Origin: Mycobacterium parmense
GTDB lineage: Bacteria; Actinomycetota; Actinomycetes; Mycobacteriales; Mycobacteriaceae
Reading direction: 5' to 3'
DNA length: 64,000 bases
NCBI RefSeq assembly: GCF_010730575.1
Contig: NZ_AP022614.1
Span: 1,302,001 to 1,366,000 of the forward strand
The notes below the pieces were generated by a model. It did no database searches, was not told the DNA's origin, and worked only from the letters and a program-made list of their open reading frames with translations. Shown here piece by piece: positions 1 to 7,530 of the stretch. The position numbers and the translations under genes were made by a program. Each line of letters opens with the position of its first letter. Within the stretch, counting starts at the first letter, position 1.

Positions 1-274
1 CCGGCTCGGTGACCCATCCGCGAAACGATCGCGGGTCCAGCCACGCCCATCCCACATACGCAGCAACGAGAGCAGCACCGATGATCAGCCCCGGGCGTGG
101 GCCATGGGTGATGGCTATCCCCACGCTGGCGATGATCGGGATGCTTATGGCCGGGAACAGCACCGCCCACCACAGCAGATATCCGAGCGCCTTGAACAGT
201 GCGAGGATGAGGTCGGTGATCCAGTCGTCATCGTTGGATTGAGAGTTGTTGGTGTTCTTGTGGTTTGATGCCAT
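1..274 (-). CDS. N-terminus of AICE transfer protein (TraB/FtsK-like), cut by window edge
   Basis: The reading frame runs off the left edge, so only the first 91 residues are visible. It opens with a polar, Asn/Gln/Asp-rich stretch (about residues 1-17), followed by two hydrophobic segments (about 27-50 and 60-78). The visible end is WLDPRSFRGW. Short polar head plus paired membrane segments is how FtsK/SpoIIIE-type transfer pumps of actinomycete integrative elements begin. The motor domain, if present, lies outside the window, so the assignment rests on N-terminal shape and on the neighbouring element genes. It reads in the same direction as the small gene upstream, 88 bp away. It could instead be an unrelated small membrane protein. 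Confidence 0.5.
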   Translation of the reverse strand, partial: MASNHKNTNNSQSNDDDWITDLILALFKALGYLLWWAVLFPAISIPIIASVGIAITHGPRPGLIIGAALVAAYVGWAWLDPRSFRGWVTEP

Positions 275-362
275 GACAGGCGCCCCTATGGTGAGTGAAT
301 GGTCGGCAGCAACTCCCGTGCGGGGGCGCGACACCCACGAGCGCCGCGCCCCAGCAACCGGG

Positions 363-707
363 CTACTTCTGCACGCGGGACGCCTGATCGCTCGGCGCAG
401 CGGCGTGGTTCGTGGGGGCGATGGCGTCGGCGCGGAACGCCACACCGCTGCGATCACCTTGAGCCCACGGGATGGCTACCAGTCCCGACACCGAAACAGG
501 TTGGGTTACTGTAACTTTCGGGTCTCCAGCGACAGTGATATTGAGTACTTCGCCGCCAGTGTCATCCAAAGCGAGTAGCTGTGCGGCGTACAGCGGCACC
601 CCGGTCGCGGTGTCGACTTTCGGGCTGCCGGTCTCGAAGTCCAGCCGCGGCTCGGCCGCCCTGGTGACGATGAACCGCGTCCCCGAGGTATCAATTCTTA
701 ATCGCAT
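363..707 (-). CDS. small conserved AICE protein upstream of the transfer gene
   Basis: 114 residues starting MRLRIDTSGTRF. I chose this ATG because AAGGAA lies at suitable spacing upstream and because the longer frame (to 896) adds Cys/Pro/Arg-rich sequence with no protein character. The protein is soluble, beta-rich and ends in a polar tail. Proteins of this size beginning with a similar LRIDTSxxxF(I/V)VTR pattern occur beside transfer genes of Streptomyces-type integrative elements. I recognise the context rather than a biochemical function. It is probably cotranscribed with the truncated transfer gene and is divergent from the regulator at 962. Confidence 0.5.
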   Translation of the reverse strand: MRLRIDTSGTRFIVTRAAEPRLDFETGSPKVDTATGVPLYAAQLLALDDTGGEVLNITVAGDPKVTVTQPVSVSGLVAIPWAQGDRSGVAFRADAIAPTNHAAAPSDQASRVQK

Positions 708-809
708 TGTCCCGCTGTTCCTTTCGTGATCTGAATGCGCCCGGCGAGGCGCAGGAATCAGCTCACGCGGACACCGCGGACGTTGCGAGCGAAATTTGCA
801 GGGGTTTCC

Positions 810-868
810 GACACGGCCCAGACATTTCGGACACGACACGGACATCGCTGCCGACATCAGGCAGACAT
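810..868. promoter_or_regulatory. iterated GACAT/GACAC array in the divergent control region
   Basis: Seven copies of GACAY, all in the same orientation, start at 810, 821, 830, 835, 841, 853 and 864. Several spacings are 11-12 bp, about one helical turn. The array sits between the minus-strand transfer operon (start 707) and the plus-strand HTH regulator (about 962). It is a plausible operator array for that regulator. No protein-binding evidence is available. Confidence 0.4.
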
Positions 869-961
869 CGCCGCCGCGGGGACGCGCCAGTCCCATGGCA
901 AACTAGGAACCACGCGCTAGTGATGGACAGGATCAACAACCGAAAGACATGTGCTGAGACG

Positions 962-1762
962 ATGGACGATCAGGAGGGTTGCATCGACGCCGCAGTGATC
1001 CCCAACGATCGCCTCACGCAACGACTGCACGCCAAGGGGCTGTCCCATGGGCGGTTCGCCACTGCCGTGGGCGTGGATGTTAAAACGGTGCGCCGATGGC
1101 TAGCCAACACCAACTACAAAGTCCGCGACGATAACGCACGCCGCGCCGCCGGCGTACTCGGCTGCACCCCGCACGACCTGTGGCCCAACCAGTTCCAACC
1201 CTCTACCGCACGCGCGCTGACGACAAACCCGGGCGGGCCATTCACCGCGACGCTCTACGCCAGCCGCACGCAGTTGCCGATCACCGCGTGGCAACAGCAT
1301 TTCGCCGACGCCACCACCGGTATCGACATCCTCGTCCTGGCAGCCACGTTCCTGTTCGACACGCTCGACGGATTTCTCGACACCCTGCTCGACGCCGCCG
1401 CCCGTGGTGTTCAGGTGCGGTTCCTCATCGGTCACCCCGACACCGCCACCACGATCCTGCGCGGCGAGGAAGAAGGCATCGGTGAAGCCGTCATCGCACG
1501 CTGCCGCACCTCCGTCGAACTGCTCACCCCGCATGCCGACACACCGGGCCTGCACATCCGCACCCACGACACCACGCTGTACACATCAACTTTCCGGGTC
1601 GACGACACAATGATCGTCAACTTCCACATCTACGGCTCACCGGGACGCAACAACCCCGTGCTCGTGCTCTCCCGCAACCACGAGCCCCGACTCTGGGCCA
1701 CCCTCGAACAAGCATTTTCCCATGTCTGGGACCACGCCACCCCACTGACCGCGAAAGGCTGA
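962..1762 (+). CDS. HTH (XRE-type) regulator with C-terminal PLD-like domain
   Basis: 266 residues from ATG 962. An in-frame GTG at 995 (IPNDRL...) is an alternative start, with AGGAGG at 971-976 rather far upstream. Residues about 12-60 form a helix-turn-helix with the recognition-helix pattern VGVDVKTVRRWL. The C-terminal two thirds look like a degenerate phospholipase-D-fold domain (DUF5919-like), with an aromatic-rich segment and a late MIVNFHIYG strand where a catalytic HKD would sit. Catalytic residues appear absent, so a sensing or dimerisation role is likelier than catalysis. It is 5 bp from the NUDIX gene, so the two probably form one operon. The GACAY array upstream suggests autoregulation (inference). 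Confidence 0.65.
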   Translation: MDDQEGCIDAAVIPNDRLTQRLHAKGLSHGRFATAVGVDVKTVRRWLANTNYKVRDDNARRAAGVLGCTPHDLWPNQFQPSTARALTTNPGGPFTATLYASRTQLPITAWQQHFADATTGIDILVLAATFLFDTLDGFLDTLLDAAARGVQVRFLIGHPDTATTILRGEEEGIGEAVIARCRTSVELLTPHADTPGLHIRTHDTTLYTSTFRVDDTMIVNFHIYGSPGRNNPVLVLSRNHEPRLWATLEQAFSHVWDHATPLTAKG

Positions 1763-1767
1763 CCCCA

Positions 1768-2235
1768 ATGCGCACCGACTACTACAACGACCCCAACGCT
1801 CCCCAGCCCAACAGCGTGGTCCCGTCCGCCTCGGCCATCGTCACCGACCAACAAGGCCGCATTCTGTTGATCAAACGCCGTGACAACACCCTGTGGGCGC
1901 TACCCGGCGGCGGGCACGACATCGGCGAAACTATCGCGGGCACCGCCGTGCGCGAAGTCAAAGAAGAAACCGGTCTTGATGTCGAAGTCACCGCTCTGGT
2001 CGGCGTCTACACCAACCCACACCACGTCGTTGCGTTCACCGACGGCGAAGTCCGCCAACAATTCTCCCTGTGCTTCACCACCACCCTAATCGGCGGCGAA
2101 CTGGCCATAGACCACGAAAGCACTGACATCGCCTGGTCCCACCCCGACGACATCCCCGCCCTGGATATGCACCCCTCGATGCGGCTGCGCATCGACCACT
2201 ACCTACAACACCGCGACACTCCATACCTCGGCTGA
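1768..2235 (+). CDS. NUDIX hydrolase, Pif-like AICE immunity factor candidate
   Basis: 155 residues. A complete NUDIX box is visible at about residues 48-70: GGGHDIGE, then REVKEETGL, matching GX5EX7REUXEEXGU. The enzyme should hydrolyse a nucleoside-diphosphate-linked substrate with divalent metal. In the Streptomyces element pSAM2, the NUDIX protein Pif blocks redundant transfer between donor cells. The position here, directly after an element HTH regulator, matches that setting. The immunity role is inferred from context; substrate cannot be told from sequence. No internal damage is visible. Confidence 0.75.
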   Translation: MRTDYYNDPNAPQPNSVVPSASAIVTDQQGRILLIKRRDNTLWALPGGGHDIGETIAGTAVREVKEETGLDVEVTALVGVYTNPHHVVAFTDGEVRQQFSLCFTTTLIGGELAIDHESTDIAWSHPDDIPALDMHPSMRLRIDHYLQHRDTPYLG

Positions 2236-2245
2236 CCCACGTGGG

Positions 2246-2782
2246 TTACAGCCAGGCGCGCACTCGCCGAACGGCGGCTAACAGCTCCTCGCGGCCCGCG
2301 TCGACCGCGCGATGCACGGGATCCTCAGGCCCGTAGCGAGCCAATACATCGCTTAGTCGATCATCAGCCGACACCGGCGACCCGTCCGGCCCGGTCGTCA
2401 AATCACAAAAAGTCAACGCATCCAGAACGTCGCTGGGCGGATCGCCGAATGCCGATAGACCCGACACTCCGCGCTCAGATGCCTCCACATGCGCTCCGGA
2501 ATGAAACGCCACCAGCGAGGCGACCAGTTCTCCGAAGCCGGCCAATCGAACAAACTCCGCACCATCGAGCGGATGAAATCCGGTTCCGCATACCGACGGC
2601 GCGTAGCCGATGTCGTGCAGCCACGCCGCCGCCACCAGACAGTCCGCTGTCTGCGCGTCGAAACGCCGGCCCAAGCGCTCGGCTGCCGTCGCAACCCCTC
2701 GAACATGCGCCAACCGCCGAGGCTGGCCCGCCAACCGCGCCTCGGCCTCACGACGCGCACGCTGCGTCAGAATCCCGCTCAC
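2246..2782 (-). CDS. HD-domain phosphohydrolase
   Basis: 178 residues from GTG 2782; an upstream start at 2818 is possible. HD-family metal ligands are visible: an early His (RRLAHVRGV), the HD pair in AAWLHDIGY, and a later Asp in LTFCDLTTG. HD proteins hydrolyse phosphomonoester or phosphodiester bonds of nucleotides. HD genes are regular cargo in actinomycete integrative elements, next to NUDIX and HTH genes. It converges with the NUDIX gene, with 10 bp between stop codons. The nucleotide substrate is unknown. Confidence 0.65.
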   Translation of the reverse strand: MSGILTQRARREAEARLAGQPRRLAHVRGVATAAERLGRRFDAQTADCLVAAAWLHDIGYAPSVCGTGFHPLDGAEFVRLAGFGELVASLVAFHSGAHVEASERGVSGLSAFGDPPSDVLDALTFCDLTTGPDGSPVSADDRLSDVLARYGPEDPVHRAVDAGREELLAAVRRVRAWL

Positions 2783-3094
2783 AGCAGCCAGCCTACGAGC
2801 CCCGTCGCCCCGGCGCACAGCCGATGCTCAGCGCAGCCATGACCGCACAGCCCGCAGGAATCCGGCGGCTACCTGCGGGCTTCGCTACGCTTCGCCCTCC
2901 GTCCGCCGCCGCACCAGCTTGTCCACAACCAATCAGCACCCACATCTCAAAGGCCTCGGCACGCCCGGCATCACTCACGACATGCCTGGGCTGTACTCGC
3001 TACTCGCCGCCATATCGAGCCGCCATGGCCAGCAGGCGCGCTAACGCTCGTGCACCGGCTTCGGCCCAGGGTGTGAGAACTTTCTTTACTGAGA
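2783..3094. other. gene-free stretch between HD gene and orphan gene, with one hairpin
   Basis: No convincing reading frame is present. The only structure I see is a hairpin: 9-bp perfect arms (GCCCGCAGG at 2850-2858, CCTGCGGGC at 2872-2880) and a 13-nt loop. It lies 3' of the minus-strand gene at 3095-3769 and could be its rho-independent-like terminator, although no U-tract follows. No tRNA-like attachment site was recognised. Confidence 0.3.
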
Positions 3095-3769
3095 TCAAGC
3101 AAGAGAGCGATCATCTGTCGGTGTTAGAGCTACGGGAAGCGGTTGTGGTGTCAAATCACCGCACGCGAGGTGCTGCCGCGACGTCCGAGCCACCTCGACT
3201 TTTGACCACACTTCCGCGAGCTCGGCAAACCATCGGGCGACTGCGATGGTCTCGGCTACAAACGGGTCGGGATTGACTCCTCGAGGCGGTGGCGGAAGTG
3301 CGGCCCAGTCCAGGGGTTGCGGAAGCGCCGGCCAGATGATGGGCGCCCGGGGTTGACCGGCAGCGGTCTTCGAATCGCGATGCAGTGCATCGAGTTCGGA
3401 GATCCTGTCGCGGGTGTTGGCCAGTGTCGCGTTGGGATCGACGATGCCCACGGTTCTGTCTGCGAGCTCGGTCGCGTCTGTGATCAGCCGACCACCGAAT
3501 GGCAAGAGCAACCGGGCTGCAAGCACATTGCGCAAAGTGCAGGCATCGCCAGTAACCCACGCGCCGCAGAGGCGCGTCAGTGGCGTCGACGGGCTGATAT
3601 CCACATGCCAAATAGCGGAACCGCCTTCCCGGTAGCGAAACACGGCAATTACGTCCGCCAACTGCACCACAAGCCTCTCCTCGATAGTCGCGGCGATCAT
3701 AAGCCCGCTGCGCCACAGCTGATCGTGAATCGCTCGATCTCCGGAAACTCCTGCCGGTGTCGGATCCAC
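3095..3769 (-). CDS. hypothetical protein
   Basis: 224 residues in the longest form; an internal start at residue 24 (MIAATIEERLVVQL) is possible. I do not recognise the family. The N-terminal half is beta-rich (VIAVFRYREGG, IWHVDISPSTPLTRLCG). The middle carries a short charged helix (NTRDRISELDALHRD), and then a proline-rich linker. No signal peptide or membrane segment is present. It is divergent from the helicase fusion at 3826 with only 56 bp between starts, so the two may share a control region. Codon use is plausible for the host but less GC-biased than the core genes. Confidence 0.45.
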   Translation of the reverse strand: MDPTPAGVSGDRAIHDQLWRSGLMIAATIEERLVVQLADVIAVFRYREGGSAIWHVDISPSTPLTRLCGAWVTGDACTLRNVLAARLLLPFGGRLITDATELADRTVGIVDPNATLANTRDRISELDALHRDSKTAAGQPRAPIIWPALPQPLDWAALPPPPRGVNPDPFVAETIAVARWFAELAEVWSKVEVARTSRQHLACGDLTPQPLPVALTPTDDRSLA

Positions 3770-3825
3770 GTGCTAGGACAATGTGAACATGCGCATTTTG
3801 TAAGTCGGTTCCTGAGGGGGACAGG

Positions 3826-6411
3826 ATGGCTGTGGCCGCGGGCTGGTATGCCGATCCATGGCGACAGGCTCATCTGCGGTGGTGGGACGGCGCACAGTGG
3901 ACCGGATTCGTTGAGGGAACCGTCATCTCTCGCCCGGACAATGGCCAACCGGATCAGACACGTGAGCAACTAGCGAGGCCTGAGGGCGACACGCATGGTC
4001 GCGGTATCGTCCTGACTGGGGAGTTTAGGCATGCACTCGCGCTTCTGAGCGATGGTCGTCATCTCTTCCTCACAGGAAAGGCGGGCACGGGTAAGTCAAC
4101 GCTGATTCGCCAATTCATGTTCGAGACGAATCGGAAGGTTGTTGTCGCCGCGCCCACTGGGGTCGCGGCCCTCAACGTTGGCGGTTACACCATCCATCGC
4201 CTATTCAGCTTCAGCAAAACGACGACCTTGGATGAAGTCCGCACCGGCCGCTACTACCCCTCACGATTCGCGAAAACGCTCGCCTCACTGGAGACCCTCA
4301 TCATCGACGAAGCATCGATGGTGCGCGCCGACCTCTTCGACATGCTGGCAGCTGCGCTCGAACGATTTGGCCTGGCGCCGGGAACGCCTTTCGGTGGGGT
4401 GCAAATTGTGCTAGTCGGTGATTTGTATCAATTGCCGCCCGTGGTCACCGAACCGGAAGTCGAGTACTTCTCAACTCGATATGAGACGCCCTACTTTTTC
4501 TCTGCCGACAGTTTCCATCGCGAGGACTTTCCAACCGTCGCGCTGACAACGGTGTTCCGCCAAAAGGGTGACGAGCGGCTTACCTCGATCCTTAACGCGA
4601 TCCGCGAAGGCGTGCTTCTAGCGCATGCACAAGAGCAGCTCAATGACCGCGTCGATGCCGACTTCGTCCCGCCTGACGATGAATTCTGGCTCACGCTGGC
4701 GCCGACCAACCGACTCGTGTCAGCCCGCAACCGCCAGCAGCTTGAACGATTGCCCGGCCACGAGGTGGTACACCACGCCAAGGAGTCCGGGGACCTAAGC
4801 CTCTTTGAGCGACCCACCGATGAAGAACTGCGGTTCAAAGTCGGCGCCCAAATCATGATGCTTAACAACGACCAATCCGACCGATGGGTCAACGGCACCA
4901 TCGGTCGCATCGCCGAAGTCCATGAAGCTCACGGTCTAATCGTGACAGTCGAATTCACAAACGGGACAACCGCCGAAATAACGGCCCACATGTGGGAGGC
5001 CACGCGGCCGGTCGTCGAGGGCGGTTCACTTCGGCATGAGACCGTCGGCACGTTCACCCAGCTGCCGTTCAAGTTGGCATGGGCAATCACGATCCACAAG
5101 AGCCAAGGACAAACACTCGACCGGCTGGTCGTCGACCTGACCGGCGGCACATTCGACTTCGGCCAACTCTACGTTGCCCTGAGCCGATGCACATCGCTTC
5201 AAGGACTCGTGCTCAAACGGCCCGTATTACCCAAGGATCTCAAGACGGATCGACGCATCGCACGCTTTCTGCGCGGCACAGTCAAAGAAGACCACCCTCA
5301 TCGCTATTGCGGCATCGCGATTCTCACCGTCGGTGACGAAGGACGCATGTCGCGGCCCCGGCCCGTCGAAATAGCTGTGGCCTTCGATGATGGGACGGCC
5401 GTTAGCAGCTTAATCAATCCGCAGCGGGATCTCGCCGATGCACGACAGTGCTATGGCATCAAGGTTTCTGACGTCCTTTTGGCCCCGACGCTCGCCGAAG
5501 CGTGGAGTGTCATCGCTCCGATGCTTGTCGGGTGCACGCCCGTCGGCAGCGGCATTGACGAGACGCTCGGTCTCATCGACTTCGAACTCAAAAGGCTCGG
5601 TCATGTGACGGCGTTGCCTTTGGGGATCGAGGTGCCCCTCGCCGCCCTCAGACCAACACATGGCCGAGCGCTCGCCGCCGCCACCGCGCTGGAACGAGCG
5701 CTCGCGTCACTCAACGCACGCGCAAAGGCCGGACTCGACGACTCGAGTTCGACCCCGTTTGGCGAACCGGAGCAGTCAGAATCGCTCCTTGGTTACATCG
5801 TGAGTCGTTCCCATCAGATTCCGACGCCGACTTCGGTTCACTTGCCAGCGTTATCGGCGATCCTGGACGTCAGCCGCAGTGTCGGTCAGGTACTGCTGAG
5901 TGACGCCGAACCGCAGCAGGTGCAGGGCCGCACCAGGACCCTGGGGGACACACCATGGATCGTCTCAGCCCGCCAATCAGTTGCCGACCAACTGAGGGCC
6001 GCGGCTTCGCGGGTCAGACTCACCGACGAATCCACGGCGCGTCTGAGGGAGGCCGAGAAACTGCTTGGTGTCAAAATCATCGATGCTTCGGTCAAGACAG
6101 CGCGTGCAGGTGAAGACATAGCCTCGGTTCTTGTGCCGGGGGCACGCATCTGCTTCACAGGTACGGCACAGAACGCCGCGGGGCGAATCCTGTCGCGTGA
6201 TGAGATGATGACCATCGCAACAGCCGCGGGTCTCACGCCAGTTAAGTCGGTGACAAAGACGCGGTGCGAAGTCTTGGTAACCGCCGAGATTGGCTCTCAG
6301 TCCGGAAAAGCGCAAAGGGCTCAGGAACTCGGCAAGCCGGTCTTCTCCGCCGACGAGTTCTTTGCGTGGGTCGACAAGATGCGTGTCGACACGACGCGGA
6401 CCTTGTCGTAG
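3826..6411 (+). CDS. DUF2510-PIF1-type helicase-exonuclease-like-BRCT fusion
   Basis: 861 residues. Order: DUF2510 (about 5-30, AGWYADPW...WWDGAQW); RecD/PIF1-like superfamily 1 helicase with Walker A GKAGTGKST (about 84-92), Walker B LIIDEASMV (about 158-166), VGDLYQLPPV near 200 and the C-terminal motif TIHKSQGQTLDRL near 420. A segment at about 490-620 resembles a DnaQ 3'-5' exonuclease (PVEIAVAF, SLINPQRDL, YGIKVSDVLLAPT, GIDETLGLIDFELKRLG), but the first DxE motif is missing. A BRCT domain follows at about 770-855 (GARICFTGTAQNAAGR... VFSADEFFAWV). The helicase looks active and the exonuclease-like part inactive. A role in replication or repair of foreign or damaged DNA is inference. It is divergent from the orphan gene. 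Confidence 0.8.
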   Translation: MAVAAGWYADPWRQAHLRWWDGAQWTGFVEGTVISRPDNGQPDQTREQLARPEGDTHGRGIVLTGEFRHALALLSDGRHLFLTGKAGTGKSTLIRQFMFETNRKVVVAAPTGVAALNVGGYTIHRLFSFSKTTTLDEVRTGRYYPSRFAKTLASLETLIIDEASMVRADLFDMLAAALERFGLAPGTPFGGVQIVLVGDLYQLPPVVTEPEVEYFSTRYETPYFFSADSFHREDFPTVALTTVFRQKGDERLTSILNAIREGVLLAHAQEQLNDRVDADFVPPDDEFWLTLAPTNRLVSARNRQQLERLPGHEVVHHAKESGDLSLFERPTDEELRFKVGAQIMMLNNDQSDRWVNGTIGRIAEVHEAHGLIVTVEFTNGTTAEITAHMWEATRPVVEGGSLRHETVGTFTQLPFKLAWAITIHKSQGQTLDRLVVDLTGGTFDFGQLYVALSRCTSLQGLVLKRPVLPKDLKTDRRIARFLRGTVKEDHPHRYCGIAILTVGDEGRMSRPRPVEIAVAFDDGTAVSSLINPQRDLADARQCYGIKVSDVLLAPTLAEAWSVIAPMLVGCTPVGSGIDETLGLIDFELKRLGHVTALPLGIEVPLAALRPTHGRALAAATALERALASLNARAKAGLDDSSSTPFGEPEQSESLLGYIVSRSHQIPTPTSVHLPALSAILDVSRSVGQVLLSDAEPQQVQGRTRTLGDTPWIVSARQSVADQLRAAASRVRLTDESTARLREAEKLLGVKIIDASVKTARAGEDIASVLVPGARICFTGTAQNAAGRILSRDEMMTIATAAGLTPVKSVTKTRCEVLVTAEIGSQSGKAQRAQELGKPVFSADEFFAWVDKMRVDTTRTLS

Positions 6412-6532
6412 TAATCTTCTCTGCTTTCTGCGATTTGCGTCTGGGCTCGGCCGGAACAGGACTTCGGGATCAAATGAACCAGTGTTGGCGTATCGCCTCA
6501 GGACATTGAGCGGCGCAGTCCGGCGACCTGAG

Positions 6533-7519
6533 CTACGAAAAAGAAAGTGCGGCAGCACGTATCTCGCGATACAGCCGGGAGGCGTCGCCGAGACGATGTC
6601 GCAGCTGCCTTTCCAGGCCCGCGATGGGAACGAGGTTCTGAGGTGCGCGGCTGTCCTTGTATTCTACCGAGACGAATCTGGCCAATAGCTGCTGACTCGC
6701 GTTTGCGAGGGCGACAGCCTCGGCGAGGTCCAGTGTGGGTGCGGCCTCTAACCGAACGATGCCGGCCCACGGTCCTGCCGGGGTGCAGGGCAACCGGAGA
6801 TACCACGAATAGCGCTGCCAGCCCGTCGCGATGGCAAAGATCGGTGTCCTGGCGGCTGTCTCGAGTTGGGCCACGACGGCGTTCAATTCGGGTGGCAAGT
6901 ATTGGGCCTGATGCGTTTTCACGTAACCGAGGGCGCGGGGAAGGTGAGCGCGGTCGCGCAGCGGACCATCGATGATCAACAGATTGTCGGCGGCGGTGCC
7001 GTAAGGGCAGCCGACGGCCCGGGCTTGCACCGCGGCGACGATTTCCAGATCTGTCAGCGCGCGCTGGACGGCGTTGCTCAGCGAGACCGCCACGGCGACG
7101 TAGGAGCCCGCGACCACGCGATGGAATACATACGTACCGCCCCCGATGGGGATGTGGGTTCCGGTGACGGCGGAGGTGAACAGGCCGCGACGCACCTCAC
7201 TGGTGATCAAATGCGCGCCTTGCTGGCAGCAGCAGACCACGCCGGCCGCATACGACGCGCAGATCCCGGCAAACGAGGGGCTGGAATCCGTTGCGCTGGT
7301 TGCCGCGTCGTCGATCCAGACGCGGGCGTCGATCCGACGAACGCCGTCGACGAAGAGCAGGTCCCGCTTCTGCCCGTCTGGTTGTAACGCGGGAATCGGG
7401 GCCCATTTCGCAGTTGACACCTCGATGGTGGTGTCGACCTGAACCTCCGATTGTGGCAGCGCCTCCAGCTCGACTGCGGAGTCGTAGGTGGGGTCCCAGG
7501 TGTCGACGCTGAACTTCAT
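6533..7519 (-). CDS. NurA-domain nuclease
   Basis: 328 residues. The N-terminal motif LLFVDGVRR matches the metal-binding DG motif that opens NurA nucleases. The C-terminal SVEYKDSRAPQNLVP followed by ...RLGD matches the last conserved block of that family. NurA is the 5'-3' nuclease that pairs with the HerA translocase in archaeal and some bacterial end resection. The gene begins 11 bp after the sbcC stop, with GAGG as ribosome site, and ends the operon. Since herA here is broken, any activity may be HerA-independent or lost. Family membership is a recognition of motifs rather than a search result. Confidence 0.7.
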   Translation of the reverse strand: MKFSVDTWDPTYDSAVELEALPQSEVQVDTTIEVSTAKWAPIPALQPDGQKRDLLFVDGVRRIDARVWIDDAATSATDSSPSFAGICASYAAGVVCCCQQGAHLITSEVRRGLFTSAVTGTHIPIGGGTYVFHRVVAGSYVAVAVSLSNAVQRALTDLEIVAAVQARAVGCPYGTAADNLLIIDGPLRDRAHLPRALGYVKTHQAQYLPPELNAVVAQLETAARTPIFAIATGWQRYSWYLRLPCTPAGPWAGIVRLEAAPTLDLAEAVALANASQQLLARFVSVEYKDSRAPQNLVPIAGLERQLRHRLGDASRLYREIRAAALSFS

Positions 7520-7530
7520 CGTCTGCCTCG

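Noticed and set aside
2819..3094. A tRNA-derived attachment site closing the AICE.
   Set aside because: The region shows one hairpin but no tRNA 3' end; the element's other boundary is outside the window so no repeat comparison is possible.
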